In this document: one piece after another, positions 11,128 through 22,116 of the stretch | Numbering within the stretch: position 1 is the first letter of the stretch | Layout of the letters: each line of letters begins with the position of its first letter | From: Ophthalmolycus amberensis | Lineage: Eukaryota > Chordata > Actinopteri > Perciformes > Zoarcidae | Assembly: GCA_024529925.1 (NCBI GenBank) | Contig: JAFEUB010001797.1 | Coordinates: forward strand, 1,658,501-1,722,500 | Reading direction: 5' to 3' | DNA length: 64,000 bases | Notes under the pieces: model-generated | Seen by the model: only the letters and a program-made list of their open reading frames with translations | Told to the model about the DNA's origin: nothing | Databases searched by the model: none | Translations under genes and position numbers: made by a program

Positions 11128-12208
11128 TGCAAAACACACAATTAGAAGCATATATGCATGAGAACACAAAGCTCATATAATAAGGGAAGTGAGTACTTGG
11201 ATTTAGATATTTTGCACCTGGGTTAAGGACAGTTTAAGTTGCGTAACTGAACTCTGAGAGCCGCTGGTCCCACTTTGTGTCGCTGAAACTATCAGCATCA
11301 GTGGTGAGCAGAGGTCTGCAGTGCCAGGAGGACAGATTTGGGGGGTTTTTAGGGGTCCGGTGGGTAGACGAGTGCCCCGACTCCAGACATCCACCGTCTG
11401 TCCCTTCATCCGCTCCCCAGGATGTCACTCCATTCATCATCCCACCGCACGCCACACAGCTCCGCTTAGCTGCATTCTTCACTTACAATCAGGCTTTCAT
11501 ACTCATCCTCTGATGACTAAGCCAGACACGGGAGCAGACAGAAGCTCCTCAGTTGGCTTTCTGTGATGCGAGGGTCGATGCCTTATCCTGCTAGCAACTG
11601 TCAATCTCCACGGGTGTAGAACTATATCTACAGAGACCTGTGAAGTTGTTATCAGGTATAATCTGGAGGGGAATCTAAAATGACTGTGAACAAGCTCTAA
11701 TGATACAATAGTCTGAGCGAGGGAGTGAAGACCCTTCGATAAAGCAGATGAGAAATCAGTTTTGCAAAAGACAGAGGGGGAAAAAAAGGTTTGAAAAGCA
11801 GGTTTATGACTCAACATGGATGGAAGTTGGATAGATCTCCAGCTGAGAAAAGCTATACAATACAATGAACAATAAAAAAGGTAATTCGAAAAAGGAAGAT
11901 GGTCTTTGGGGTGTATTTAATCCATTTACTATAGGATTCTCAGTGGTGAACCTACATGGCCTGAACAGCTTGAGGGGGGGTGTGGCTGTTGGAGTAAGCT
12001 TCTTATCACGTCCTCCACTGAAAGTAAGTATTTGTATTTGACAAATGTATGCAAAATAAGTAAGTTATTGTTTTGTTGCAAAACACAAGACTTGAACTAT
12101 GGGTTCATGACAAAGTCAGACGATTTCTTTGCCCAAATGTCCAGCCTGTCCTCCCCTCTAAACTGTGTGCTCGGACAGTAGAGCAAGACAATGTTAGACG
12201 GGATTCTA

Positions 12209-12440
12209 CCACAGACTGTATATGAGCAGTGGACGTAGTTATCGTGACGTCACCCATTGGTTTGTGGACTGACGTTTTGAAGCCTCGAGTTCGGCAACTT
12301 GGCCGTCGCCATGTTGGCTTTTTGCAACCAGTGAACAGAAGTTATCATATTTGGACTTCGGAGGAGTGGCTCTGGTAGCGGCAGCCACCTGTCAATCACA
12401 GTAAGCCCGCCCTTAAAGTATACAATGTATAGTCTATGGA
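12209..12440 (+). mobile_element. MITE-like repeat with AGACTGTATAT / AGTCTATGG ends
   Basis: It begins CCACAGACTGTATATGAGCA and ends ACAATGTATAGTCTATGG, so the ends are inverted versions of one another. Between them lie GTGACGTCACCCATTGG, TTTTGAAGCCTCGAGTTCGG, CGCCATGTTGGC and CACCTGTCAATCAC. The same blocks occur at 1495-1620 and 29662-30190, and the last is shared with 55119-55320. At 232 bp it appears to be an internally shortened member. No open frame is present. Superfamily and target duplication are not resolved. Confidence 0.75.
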
Positions 12441-12678
12441 TTAGTTAATTCCCTTTAGTCTATAAAATGTCAGAATATCCAAGGATATTTATTCGATATT
12501 TGAAAGTGGAAAGAAAACAAGTGAATATTCTCATTTAAAGAAGCTTGAGCCATTTGATTTTCGGCAATTTTGCAAAAAACAACAACTTTAAAAGCAATTA
12601 ATTCATTATCAAAATGGTTGCTCATCAATCGTCCGCCGGTCGACTAATCATTTAATTGACCAACTGTTTCAGCTCTAA
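12441..12678 (+). mobile_element. Old dispersed repeat of the TCGATTA family
   Basis: CTATAAAATGTCAGAATATC, GAATATTCTCATTTAAAGAAG, ATCAAAATGGTTGCTCATCA, GTCGACTAATCATTTAATTG and the terminal GTTTCAGCTCT match the family seen at 5.4, 18.3 and 40.2 kb. It abuts the MITE-like element at 12440, which may have inserted at its edge. Confidence 0.65.
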
Positions 12679-14445
12679 ACACTTTGCTTGTGCTTCCATC
12701 CAGTCCTGCAGTCTGCAATGCAAAGTGGTCAACTAGGGTCAGCTGGCTTCCAGTGACTCAGTCTTCAGCCTCTACTTCGATTTGTTGCACTCTCAGTAAT
12801 GGACTGTGGTTGCAACATGTACAACATGACATGCGGTACAATGCAAAGTAATTAATAATGTCCCATATGGATACAAACTGGGAAGTTATTTTAGCAGACC
12901 AAAAATTGTTGACCGAGCTACAGAGAAGAAAACCAGACAAACTCTTCGTGTCGTTCTTCCCGCCATACATCAACAGGAAAGATGACATCAGTCGATGGAG
13001 TGCAGTAAACATACAGGCGAGAACACTGTCGAACTCTGGACACTGAACACGCCTTCCCCTGTGATTAATAGACGTTATAAAGATGAAAATCAGCCGTGCT
13101 CCTGTAATAAGTAGCACACTGATCCCTATAGCGGCTCCCGAATAGAAAATCAGAGTCGTGAAAATCCTTCTTTGGATGACTCATTTTAAATGTCTGTCAT
13201 CTGAAGTTATTGTAAAAGCATCGTAATGATAGCCCGTGTAAGAAAATCCTTTCATGAAATACCTGCTGTGGCTCCAGCTCCTTCACAGTAAATGGAGAAG
13301 GTAGCTGGATCCCCCCACCTGTCATATTAACCACCACTCAAAGCTCTCACGATGCGCTTCTCAGAAGGCGATTCAAAAGTTGCCGAGCCAGCGAGCCTCC
13401 CGCAGACAAACTCAAACAAGAAGAAGATTTACAGATGCCCCCGGAGCTCGGGTGAAGTTTCACATGAGGGACGAGAACGAAGAGGCTGGAGAGGAGATTA
13501 TTCCCCTCAACACTGATCGGGAGATTAGAGAAGGAAAGTCTGGTTTTGAAGTCACGCGCTCCTATGCTGCTTTTCTCAGCATCACCTCCTCATGACAGCC
13601 GGTCGGAGAAATATCTGTGTTGGATCACCGAAAAAAGGGAACCAATACAAGCCCTGACATTTCCTATCAAGAGGCGTAATGGACTGATTATTTTGGGGAA
13701 AACGGGCCTAGAGTTTCACAAAAGGTGCACATGTTGAGTTTACTCTATGCAGCAGCACTCCTATTCATATGACAAGAGTGCTGCGATGATAAAAGACTTT
13801 GGAACATGTGCTGAATGTGAAAAAAGAAAAACAGTCAAGGAGTGGAGGTTTAACAGCTCCACGGTATCTCCTCAGGAATTCCTTTTGCAGAGTAAGACTT
13901 TTCTTCACAGTCTTATTTACCTATGATTATTCATAGGACCTCCGTGGTTGGGAGGGGGTGTGCAGGGAGTTGGGTAGAAGGTGAAAAACAAGAGTAGAAA
14001 TGGCCGAGGGAAATAATTATAAGCTGCGACTTTAGAGAGGGAAAAAAGGGAAATCCACAGTAGAATTCCTCGAGTGGAAACTTTGCTAAAGGGGCTGTTC
14101 TGTAATTAAGGAATTTACAGGAGAGGACGCGTCTCCAAGAACATGAAAAAAGAAAACACTTTCTCCTTACTTCTGCTACACTTTGAATAGTAATAAGAAC
14201 CCAAACATGATGGTTTTTTGAGGCAAACATCAATATGTAAACCTGATTACCATCTTGAACAAAAACACAGAATTTACAACAAATATTTTTGTAATGGAAC
14301 CCCGAAATTTGGTCACTAAATTCTTCCTAAAAACGGTCAAAAAAATTCACAACTATATTAAATTCTACCAATAAATGTTAAATTAAGTGGTGCGTGGTAA
14401 GGAAAAGCCTATCAAGGCAAAAGGGGCTGCCACCACACTTTATGT
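12679..14445. other. Intergenic, no gene recognised
   Basis: No repeat family or coding region could be assigned. Overlapping short frames occur on both strands around 12758-13117, but they show no domain or signal sequence. Confidence 0.55.
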
Positions 14446-14453
14446 ATTCATAT
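14446..14453. repeat. Left target-site duplication of the hAT element
   Basis: ATTCATAT lies immediately before TAGGGGTG and is repeated exactly at 14903-14910 after CACCCCTA. Confidence 0.9.
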
Positions 14454-14902
14454 TAGGGGTGGAACGGATACGCGTATTCGTATTGAACCGTTCGGTACGA
14501 GGCTCACGGTTCGGTACGCATGACGAACCGAATACGTTTGAAAAAAATATATATATATTTTATTTATTATTTTTTTTTAAACCTTTATTTAACCAGGTAG
14601 TCCCATTGAGATTAAAAATCTCTTTTGCAATATGTAAGTAACAATACTACATAACATTAAGGAGCAGTTTTTGTTTTTTATGCTTATGTGTTGCTAAGAA
14701 GACACCCCAGAAGATGGGTCACTCAGGTATAGTTCCATCATTGTTCAAAGTCAAAGAATAACTTGATGATGTTAGTTGTAATGAATAAATATATTTTAAA
14801 ATCAAGTACATTTCTCTGGCATTTATAGTTTTCTACTGTACCGAAACGTGGCTCCACTGTATCGTACCGAACCGTGAATTTTGTGAACCTGTTACACCCC
14901 TA
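14454..14902. mobile_element. hAT-type non-autonomous transposon (449 bp)
   Basis: The left end TAGGGGTGGAACGGATAC and the reverse complement of the right end, TAGGGGTGTAACAGGTTC, form a terminal inverted repeat. The element is flanked on both sides by an identical 8-bp ATTCATAT (14446-14453 and 14903-14910). An 8-bp target duplication with CAGGGGTG/TAGGGGTG-type ends is the hallmark of the hAT superfamily. Subterminal TTCGGTACGAGGCTC and its inverted counterpart ATCGTACCGAACCGTG add to the symmetry. There is no transposase frame, so it must have been mobilised in trans. Confidence 0.9.
14555..14636 (-). mobile_element. LINE/SINE 3' tail nested in the hAT element
   Basis: On the minus strand it reads GCAAAAGAGATTTTTAATCT, CAATGGGACTACCTGG and TTAAATAAAGGTTT, then an A-rich (AAATAA-like) tail. 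I recognise CTCAATGGGACT...CCTGGTTAAATAAAGG as a common 3' terminus of fish retroposons. It implies a retroposition event into the hAT element after that element was already present, or an ancestral composite. Confidence 0.55.
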
Positions 14903-14903
14903 A

Positions 14904-14941
<38 letters not shown>
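14903..14941. repeat. Right hAT target duplication plus (AT)n array
   Basis: ATTCATAT (14903-14910) continues into about fifteen AT units. The AT array begins inside the duplicated target, so the transposon may have inserted next to, or seeded, a microsatellite. Confidence 0.85.
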
Positions 14942-14944
<3 letters not shown>

Positions 14945-17900
14945 CCGATATTCCAGTAGTTTCATTCGTTCACTTTCTTTGTAATCCAGTTTCAAACAGT
15001 CTGTGGTGCACGTGCTCAACAGCAGTTAGATGGCCAACAAGAAATGATCCTTCATGGAAATAAATGATTCTCTGCTATAAACCATAGTTAACCTTCAGGC
15101 TTATTGAGGGTTCTTTCCTCAGGATAAAACTGCAAATTCAACATTATTATTGTCAAATACATATTGTGATTATTATCTATAATCGATCAATATGAAAATA
15201 CATATCGTGATCCAATCTTTGGCGACATCGTCCAGACCTTTTGTCTATGTGACGCTACAAACATTATTTATGTCGACAGATTGAACTCGGACCAGAAGAG
15301 TCTTCGGAGGGAACGCTTTGGACGGCGGATTGAAAAGAGGGAGTGCGCACGTGACTGCAAGCCAACAGTGTGACAGATTCACAGAGCGAGCCTGTGGCAG
15401 GTGGAAACAGTGGAAAGCACTTAGCCTCCGTCGTCATAGAAGCTGTTGACGTCCCGGCTCAAACTGAACAACAGCAGAAGAGACTTCCAGACGCAGCCTC
15501 TCACTGGTTGGGAGCTACAATAGGTTCAGTATCTAGGATCAAATACAAACTGCCATACCTGCTCATTTACTCTGACACTTTCTCTCTCTCTTCCCCAAAT
15601 TTCACCTTTCGCACTTTTTTATTTTCTTTACTTCTCAAATACCCGACCATTTTTTCTTCTTCACCATTATCATCTTTCTCTTTGCTTCCTCTCATCTGGC
15701 ACACAGACCTAAGTATCTGGCTCTAATTCCAAATGTCAAAGAAGAGGATAAATGCTTTGTGAAAGTGATGTTAACCCCATGACAACTTATAATATGATGA
15801 TTTATAGCAGCCGAACGTGTGTATATGGGCCGTACGGGCATGTGCTGTTGGCCTGGCTCGGAGTCCGTGTCAGCTCTACTTACTGTATCCTTTCGCTGAT
15901 GAAAAAAAGATCCCATACCTTATCGATTACACTGCTTTTGATGGCGCGCATGTGCGCGGAGGAAATACCTAGTCTGAAAGGATCCACAACAACTGCATCA
16001 ATCACACAAAGGGAAAATCCTCAAAATCTCTGAGGGTTTTGGCCGTCCTGAGCCGCAATAACCCCAAAAATCATAATACACGTTTATTCTTGCTCTGGCC
16101 GACGATGCTGGCCAATGCTGGGATCAATCTCTCCATCATTATTTTGCAGTTCATGAGAAGAAGCAAATATAAAATGGCAAAGGGAATTTGGAATTTCACT
16201 ACTGTAGATCTATTCGGTATCTATTACTTGGGGCAGGCATGGAAATGTGTGGAGAGTTTGGAGCCTCTGGCACACAGAAATTCAACAACTTCATTGGAAA
16301 TATATAGTAAATAACCATAATGACTTAAAATATCAAAAAACTGAGAATAAAAGTCCTACAAGTGCAATACTTGAGTTCTTTATTGTGAGGCGAGATGAAA
16401 AAGCTACTTTCATTCTTTTATTTCCATTGTTTGTAGATGCGTGTTGTGTTATGGACATAGAATGCTAATCCTCCTCTGATATTTCTACCTTGTTTTCAAC
16501 AAGCTCTGTATGAAGGACCAGATCAGACCCCGACTCCTCCGGTCCAGCTGACCCTCGGTCTTCCTGTTCAATCAGGTCCGGGGAGCCACCGGCTCCTGCG
16601 TGGGCTTATCAGGCTGATAAGAACCACTGCCTCCTTCCCGGGGAACTCTGGCACTGTCGGGCCCCTGAGGGCCCTGGAAGCGGATACGGGGTGCCTCTCA
16701 GGGCTTATCTCCCCTTCACCCAGCAGCACAGAGCCAGGGCCAGGGCCAGCCAGGTGGGCATCACTGTGAGGCATGTCAGCAGCATGCCAACCCCCCCCCC
16801 CACACACACGCACACGCACACGCGCGCGGGCTTCTTGCCCTGTTCCCTTCCATCACTATCTCCACTTGGCAGCCAGGGTCAGAGCACGACATGAAGGCGG
16901 ATATTAGTGATATGTGGGAGACTACTGATGAGCCATGGCACCAAATCTTCCTTCCTCACAGTCTATGTCAATACTGCTATTGACTCGTCTGTTACAATTC
17001 CTCATGGTCCGGGTCACCCACATTACACACACCACTTCATGTATCAAGTCGTGCACTTTGTTTTCACACTATTTTCTCAGATGCTGTGGATGGAATTTTA
17101 ATAGGTGGTGCAAAAAGCAGTGAAGACAAACAGACTTTCAAACTTTCAGTGGTTTTCATACGGGGACTACTTCAGGAAAACTGGAACGCTGTTTTACGTA
17201 AAAACAAACACACACAACTTTAAATCCTTTGAGCTCAATAAACAAAATCATCTCCTTTGTAATGCTGAGGTGGCAGAAATACTGTACATGAAGGTTAAGT
17301 TTGACAAATTCTATATTTCGCCTACTATTTCACATGACGTTCTGCGATCTCGTCTGCACTGTAAAGTCCTGTTTCAAGTGTGTGAATCCTGTATGTGTGA
17401 AGTGCATTCACAGCTGTGTTTGCACAATGATTCCAATCGAGAGTTTACTCAGAGCAACTTATTAAAACGATTGAATGTACGTCACACAACAACGTTTGGC
17501 AGAGCAATACCGAGCAGACAAGAAGAAGGTGCAGCAATTCAATGCACAGTCAGCAAAGCTCACTTCACGACTGAAACTTCTCCTGTTCTGCTTTCTGCTT
17601 GCGGGCTCCTCCTCGAACTTGCTTATTTCCATGGAAATTTCCCCCGAAAGTCTCGCCCTGATCAGATAATGTGCTGAATATTGGATTTTAGAGTGGGGTG
17701 AATGTTTACACACGTGGCACCGCTGATTGGCCCCCTGGAGTGGCTATTTGTGATTAGGAATGAAAGAGGTTCATTAGCGATCGCAGCCAGTTGTTCGTCT
17801 TTAGGGCAGAAGATGTTTTGCAGTGGTGTCGACTCAGCGGATCACCTGAGGTAACTATGGGGAATAGATTCATAAAATATGAAATGTTTGTTTTGGTTTT

Positions 17901-18261
17901 GCTTAAAGAGAGAGAGAGAGAGACGCGAGAGCTTTTGTATTGAAGAAAGATTAATATAAAAAAACAGATCCAAGAAAAGAATCCACCTTCAGCATCCACA
18001 ACCCCGAAAACTAAAGAAATCGATGTGTGAAACTTAAACGCATCTGGGAAATACATTATATTTTCCCAACTTTGCTTGCAAAAATACCATTTTAAATTCA
18101 GATTTTTTAATTTAGATGCAAAGAGCATTTATGTGTGTCCTGCTCGTCAACGCCTCACAGATTAAACAGCTGTTTAATGATCTGCCAACAAATCAACAAC
18201 AGTGTCTCTATAATGTTTACGTGTATGTAAATTGTATATGCATTTTACATTCTCTCTCTCT
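14942..18261. other. Intergenic, no confident gene
   Basis: It contains a C10/(CA/CG)n tract (16791-16828) and an (AG)n tract (17907-17922). A 190-codon plus-strand frame (17105-17677) is the longest unexplained frame between the LINE and the start of the window, but it has no recognisable domain, signal peptide or splice context. A stretch at 15140-15235 with CATATCGTGATCC and GACATCGTCCAGACC resembles a fish repeat terminus, weakly. Confidence 0.5.
16791..16828. repeat. C10 plus (CA)n/(CG)n tract
   Basis: Ten C are followed by CACACACACGCACACGCACA and CGCGCGCG. The alternating purine-pyrimidine pattern could adopt Z-DNA. Confidence 0.9.
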
Positions 18262-18452
18262 GAGTCATTAACTGAGCTGGAACTAAGGATTATCCCCATT
18301 ATCGATTAATCTGCGGATTAATTGCTCAATTAAATAGATTTTCCCTTCAAATAAATTTAAAAAAAATTAAATCTCCGTCCATGGTGACGTCTTGAAATTG
18401 ATTATTTTGTTCTGATCAACCGTCCAAAATAGAAGAATTCAGTTTGCAATTA
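18262..18452 (+). mobile_element. Old TCGATTA-family repeat, left half (split by insertion)
   Basis: CATTATCGATTAATCTGCGG, GGTGACGTCTTGAAATTGAT, TCTGATCAACCGTCCAAAAT and TTCAGTTTGCAAT follow the same order as the copy at 5373-5655. The sequence stops at about 18452, where a different element begins, and resumes at 20790. Confidence 0.75.
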
Positions 18453-18726
18453 AAGCTGCAAGCAGCGATGAACGGGCCCTCGCCATGCGCGCGTCGAGGT
18501 GCCGGCGGGACTCCGGCCTGCGCGTCCGCGAGTGAGACGTGTTCAATCCTGCGTGGACCGCCTGGTGCCGGAATTGACGCTTTGCAAACAGTCTGACGCT
18601 TCCTGCGTCCTCTGCCTGGCGCTACAGAACGCGTGCGTCGTGTTGCTCTGTGTCAAGTGTGAACCGCGTAGTGTAAAAGTCACGTAAATGGGATGCAGTT
18701 TGTCAGAAAACGCAGATTTCCTTTCG

Positions 18727-18744
18727 CCAGCAGGTGGCGCTGTG
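18727..18744 (+). promoter_or_regulatory. CTCF-like motif
   Basis: CCAGCAGGTGGCGCTGTG fits the vertebrate CTCF core (CCASYAGRKGGCRS) at every core position. It lies within the 2.3-kb repeat. Binding is inferred from the motif only. Confidence 0.45.
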
Positions 18745-18879
18745 AGTACTAGTGAAAATAAGCTTGTAGACATCCTCAGGCCGTGAGTGGTATCAAGCAT
18801 GAGAAGTTTGGGACCGTTTGGAACAAGTCCAGCTGAGTTACATCAGACATTTCCTTTAGCCAGTAGGCTTTGCAGGTTT

Positions 18880-19140
18880 ACTGTAGCGCCCCCTCGTGGT
18901 CGAATGCAAAACAATTCTCAGGGTATGTTACTGGATGCGATGTGCACATATACTGAATATTTTGGGAATTTAGAACAAATGGTTGAGAAGTTATGTGTAT
19001 TGATATTTTGCCACGCACCTAAGAAGTGTATTGGTCCATATCTTGTAAACGCAAAGAGATATCAAAAAGATTTTGATAGATTTTGATGATCTAGATCCAC
19101 TTATGATCCACAGCAAATTTCATAGAAATCGGAGCCAGCG
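18880..19140 (+). repeat. Internal duplicated block, copy 1
   Basis: From CTGTAGCGCCCCCTCGTGGT through GCAAAACAATTCTCAGGGTA and TATTGGTCCATATCTTG to ATGATCCACAGCAAATTTCA. It aligns gap-free for long stretches with 20143-20405. Over the 60 codons from the shared ATG (18907 here) I count about 25 nucleotide differences in 180 positions. Confidence 0.85.
18882..18899 (-). promoter_or_regulatory. CTCF-like motif, minus strand
   Basis: The minus strand reads CCACGAGGGGGCGCTACA, matching the CTCF core with one substitution (G in the S/Y zone). It faces the motif at 18727 in the opposite orientation and marks the start of the duplicated block. Confidence 0.4.
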
Positions 19141-19798
19141 TGTAGGAGTTTGCAAAAATGTGGTTTTTTTCCACTAAAGTCAAAATGGCTGACTTCCGGT
19201 TGGGTTTAGAGCTTAGACCTACAGGGGCTTTTTTGTCCGTCTACATGTGATACATCTGTTTACCAAATGTTATACATCAAAATTTTATATATAGATAGTG
19301 AAACGTACCGCGAGGGCTGCGTCGTCGAAATATTGTATAAATTCATACAAAATTGAAAATGGCAGACTTCCGGTCGGGTTTAGAGCATGGTCCCAAGAGA
19401 CTTATTTTTAAGTCTCCATAAGATACATATGCCTACCGACTTTCATACATGTAGCTCAAACGTAGCGCTGGGGCTGCTCTTTCGAAATATTGTAGGGGGC
19501 GCTATAGAGGCAATTTAAAACGGCCAAGCCAAATAACCACATACACTATGTCTTCCTGTGACCTACGACACATGTACAAAGTTTCATGAGTTTTTGAGCA
19601 TCCCAACACACTCAACCATCAGCTTCCTGTTTCATGGCGAACGATGCGTCGCCACGGCAACACCGTTCAACGAAAGCGCACAATATTCATGATGATGCAT
19701 CATCAATGTCTTAAGGCTATCCGCACCAAATTTGAGACTCATCAGCTCATCAGGCTAGGAGGAATTAAGAAAGGTATAAAATATGACATTTCCTTTAG

Positions 19799-19818
19799 CC
19801 AGGAGGTGGCGCTATGAG
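19799..19818 (+). promoter_or_regulatory. Degenerate CTCF-like motif
   Basis: CCAGGAGGTGGCGCTATGAG follows CATTTCCTTTAG, the same context that precedes a more decayed CCAGTAGGCTTTGCAG at 18860. One core mismatch. Confidence 0.3.
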
Positions 19819-20142
19819 TTATTGAATTTTTTTCAATTGAAATATGTTCAAGCTTGAATGATTATCATGCATAAGAAGATTTGTGCGGATTGGATAATGT
19901 ACCTTGGAGTTATAACAACTTATAAGAATTTATTTTTTCAAAAACAGTGAGGCAAAATGGCCGCCACGCCACGTCAAGGTTCTTCGATGAAAGCGCGAGA
20001 TTTTGATAACTTTTAATCACAAAGGTCTTAAGAACATCCTGAGCAAAGGAGAAGTTGATCGCATAAATTCTCTAGGAGGAGTTCGTTAAAATGCGAAGGC
20101 TGAAATTGGCAAAAAGTGGCAAAAAGGCCAACTTCGCGGGTC

Positions 20143-20405
20143 TGCTGTAGCGCCCCCTAGTGGTTGAATGCAAAACAATTCTCAGGATATGTTACAGCAT
20201 GCGATGTGCACATATGCTGCAAGTTTTGGAATTTTGGGACAAACTGTTGAGAAGTTATGTGTATTGATATTAAGCCACACCCCTAAGAAGTTTATTGGTC
20301 CATATCTTGGAAACGCTAAGAGGTATCAAAAAGCTTTTAATAACTTTTGATGACGTAGATCTAATAATGATCCACAACAAATATGGTAGTAATCGGACCC
20401 AGCAT
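20143..20405 (+). repeat. Internal duplicated block, copy 2
   Basis: Second copy of 18880-19140, from CTGTAGCGCCCCCTAGTGGT to ATGATCCACAACAAATATGG. Both copies keep a 60-codon frame from ATGCAAAACAATTC to TTTTGA, but the changes between them are mostly amino-acid-changing, so the frame is not under detectable protein-level constraint. Confidence 0.85.
20145..20163 (-). promoter_or_regulatory. CTCF-like motif, minus strand
   Basis: The minus strand reads CCACTAGGGGGCGCTACAG, a full match to the CTCF core. It is the duplicate of the motif at 18882. Confidence 0.45.
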
Positions 20406-20789
20406 CTCGGAGGAGATAGAAAAAATGGGTTTTACACTAAATTCAAAATGGCGGAAAATCTAAGTAGGCGGAGCTTAGGGGTCTGATTGGCTTTTTTTTA
20501 GATCTAGCGGATTGGGACATGTGGGTCAAATTTCAAGTCAATCAGACATACTGGCCGAGGGGCGTCGCCGGTCCGATTTGTAGGGGGCGCTAGAGAGCCA
20601 TTTTTTTACACACACATATGCAAATTTGGGCAGCAGAGTTTCTCCACCAGATGTGAGAGGGGTGCAAAAATGGTGAGTTTTCATGAATTCCAAGTGCCCC
20701 TACAAGCTCCATCCCCGGCAGAATAATGACGGATTCCTCCAATTTCAATAGGGCCTTCGCGGCCCGACGTTGTCGGTGGCTCGGGCCCT

Positions 20790-20880
20790 AATGACAGAAG
20801 AACAAGACAAGCATGGACATTCTTACACTCAAAAAGTGCAGAATCGATTCATCGATTATCAAAATAGTTGATGGAAAAAA
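20790..20880 (+). mobile_element. Old TCGATTA-family repeat, right half
   Basis: ATGACAGAAGAACAAGACAA, CATTCTTACACTC, CGATTCATCGATTATCAAAA and TAGTTG continue exactly where the left half at 18452 stopped, compared with the unbroken copy at 5373-5655. Confidence 0.75.
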
Positions 20881-22116
20881 AAAAAAAAAACATCATGGAA
20901 AATAAAGAAAATTTGAATATTAGACAAAGAGAGCTGCCTGTGGCTTGTGAGCACATTTTCAGTATGGATACACTGGTTTTAATCTGGTCACCACCAGTAG
21001 GAGGAGTATCATATCTATTAAGATTCAAACAGTCTGTCTGTGATCCTGCCAGCCAAAACACATGAAGTTGCACATGTGAGTGCGCACGACAGCCATGACA
21101 TAACTCCTCATGCCGATGCAGCTGTACGCTCGGCATGTGCCACGAAAACATAAAATGAAGCCAGGCAGAAAGCGTTCCCGCTGCCGTTTCAACCCGTGTT
21201 TACTTTGCTGCAGATCACATTTCCACCCGCCGGCTGAACAGAAAGCACATAAACCTGAGAATAAGCTCAGGAGACATAATGGATCATAATGAAGTGGACT
21301 GCTGGTTTGCATATTTTAAAAGGACGCCAATGTGTATCACGCAGACTTTCTGTATCCACAGTACACACGAGCTACAAATACATATCAAATTGATTTGGTT
21401 TGATTTACTTCAAGTAAAACAAATATACATATTGGGAAGTATGCATATCTAAGCTGGGAACAACACATGAAAGTAATAAAGAAACTTATTTCCAGTGTTA
21501 ACTTCAAACCTTGAATACATTACGCTCGCTGCCAAGTTTAGAGGAGCTACTTCGAATATCGCGGTTGTACTTAGTCGAGAGGGACTTTCAAACAATCGCG
21601 CGTTTCTTGGCTGCTTTTCTCTGCGTCTCCGTGACTGTCTCCATTCAGACTCTGTGTTTGTTTATCACAAGTGTTGCCAGGCTCCTTACATGCATCTAAC
21701 CAATGATCATTTTCTCTCACGAACAAACCGGAGGTAAAAGGACATTTTTCATGGTTTGTGTTTTTGTGCCACAACGTCAAAAAACAACAACAAAAATAAA
21801 CAGAAACATAAGATCTTTCAGTGGCATTCAATGGCATTTTGAAGCAGTAACCATTGGTGGAAAGAACAACATCATTGTACTGGGAAAGAGCCGAGGGCTG
21901 GACACGGGAGGATTTAATCACATAACAATCAATCACTGCATTTTCTTCGCCTTATTTTTAAGCGAGCAAAATTTTTTCTCTCTAAAAATGACATTTTCTT
22001 ATTTAGCCATCGCACGGCAGTGACCAAAGGAAAGCTCACAGAGAACCTTATGGGTCCTTACTGGCTTGTTAAGATAGCTGCCCCTGCACCTGCCTGAGCA
22101 TTTCACCGGGCGTCAG

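Larger units (their letters stand above)
8261..12208. other. Intergenic, microsatellites only
   Basis: No gene or assignable transposon is seen. Minor items are a GT-rich stretch at 9505-9544, AT and C tracts at 10681-10768, and a CA tract at 11104-11127. Open frames (for example 131 codons at 8685-9080 and 120 codons at 11503-11865, both minus) have no recognisable content. Confidence 0.6.
18453..20789. mobile_element. 2.3-kb non-autonomous repeat (AAGCTGCAAGCAGCG ... CTCGGGCCCTAA)
   Basis: The left end carries GCTGCAAGCAGC, a perfect short hairpin, then GATGAACGGGCCCTCGC. The right end carries GGGCCTTCGCGGCCC and CCGACGTTGTCGG hairpins, then GGCTCGGGCCCTAA. I recognise these ends from an abundant fish repeat, but not its formal class. 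It interrupts an older repeat, so both limits are fixed to within a few bases. Clear long inverted termini are absent. The hairpins recall Helitron-like ends, but canonical TC and CTRR termini are missing; a TTAA or TAA insertion is also possible. The inside is AT-rich with duplicated blocks and several GGGGGCGC motifs. No credible coding frame exists. Confidence 0.8.

Noticed and set aside
17105..17677. 190-codon plus-strand open frame
   Set aside because: No recognisable domain, signal peptide, conserved motif or splice sites; overlapping frames on both strands are similar in size. Kept only as a note in the region entry.
18787..19086. 99-codon frame and its 60-codon relative at 20168-20350
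   Set aside because: They lie in a duplicated block of a repeat; differences between them are mostly non-synonymous, so they are not coding.
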